Translations under genes and position numbers: made by a program
Shown here: positions 63,925 to 64,000 of the stretch, one piece after another
Layout: each line of letters starts with the position of its first letter
Numbering within the stretch: the stretch's first letter is position 1
Assembly (NCBI GenBank): GCA_937128505.1
Contig: CAKZMM010000026.1
Span: 24,654-88,653, forward strand
Reading direction: 5' to 3'
Length of the DNA stretch: 64,000 bases
Origin: an uncultured Thermogutta sp.
GTDB lineage: Bacteria; Planctomycetota; Planctomycetia; Pirellulales; Thermoguttaceae
The notes under the pieces: model-generated
What the model was told of the DNA's origin: nothing
Database searches by the model: none
What the model saw: only the letters and a program-made list of their open reading frames with translations

Positions 63925-63973
63925 TGGCAGCCACCTTAACATAAAGAAATGGCAGCCACCTTAACATAAAGAA
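63925..63973. repeat. 24-bp direct repeat, period 25
   Basis: Identical 24-mers starting TGGCAGCCACCTTAACAT at 63925-63948 and 63950-63973, separated by one base. More copies could lie beyond the edge. Confidence 0.88.
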
Positions 63974-64000
63974 GTAGTGGACATTAACAAAAGAAATATA

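Larger units (their letters stand above)
63073..64000. other. Intergenic region at the right edge, 0.93 kb
   Basis: No gene that I would defend. A 13-bp tandem pair at 63166-63191 and a 24-bp pair at 63925-63973 near the edge. Presumably contains the promoter of the transporter cluster. Confidence 0.5.

Overview
The window looks like the chromosome of a free-living bacterium, most likely a member of the Planctomycetota (Pirellulales-like). This is an inference from gene content, not from a marker gene: an ExeA-type AAA ATPase, a neutral-ceramidase-type exported enzyme, an exported carbohydrate-type FAD oxidoreductase, a thioredoxin-NHL protein, a DUF1015 protein, a sugar nucleotidyltransferase with a left-handed beta-helix, and no conventional operon structure for most genes. 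I count 34 protein genes I would defend and one tRNA-Pro(UGG). Roughly 19-20 kb of the 64 kb (about 30 percent) has no convincing gene, which is high for a bacterium. Those spacers hold many different short tandem duplications (period about 9-30 bp).

Layout. 1-1749 (-): ExeA-like ATPase running off the left edge. 2619-7810 (+): trpF, ahcY and a DUF1015 gene, widely spaced. 7811-11543: a chromosome-partition locus, with a 1.5 kb spacer carrying two parS-like palindromes (7951-7964, 8724-8739) followed by parA and a parB with a very long linker. 12290-12364: tRNA-Pro. 12586-16456: an orphan sugar-ABC ATPase (-), an RluA-type pseudouridine synthase (-), maf (+) and a bifunctional-nuclease-domain gene (-). 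17091-18045: a pair of 28-bp palindromic repeats next to a gene that looks like a degenerate REP-associated/IS200-like transposase. 18834-23575: a methyltransferase, a band-7/SPFH protein and its NfeD-type protease partner. 24596-27454: uvrA. 28371-34419 (+): thioredoxin-NHL protein, M20 peptidase, DUF72 and SRAP proteins. 35616-38355 (+): nagB and a GlmU-like nucleotidyltransferase (amino-sugar metabolism). 38671-44726: exported metallopeptidase and ceramidase-like enzyme (-), then a two-gene operon of exported TIM-barrel proteins (+). 45157-48260 (+): ADP-forming acyl-CoA synthetase, acyl carrier protein, VanZ-like protein. 48976-51798 (-): three-domain exported FAD oxidoreductase. 52716-55340 (+): glnD. 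55411-63072 (-): a lone receiver domain and a complete peptide-type ABC importer (binding lipoprotein, two permeases, two ATPases).

No phage, toxin-antitoxin, CRISPR or defence island was found. The most unusual material is non-coding: the parS variants, the REP-like repeat pair beside a degenerate RAYT-like gene, a second hairpin pair with the same 61-bp spacing, a four-copy 24-bp hairpin array (48291-48386), and the collection of microduplications, several of which share a period of 22 bp.
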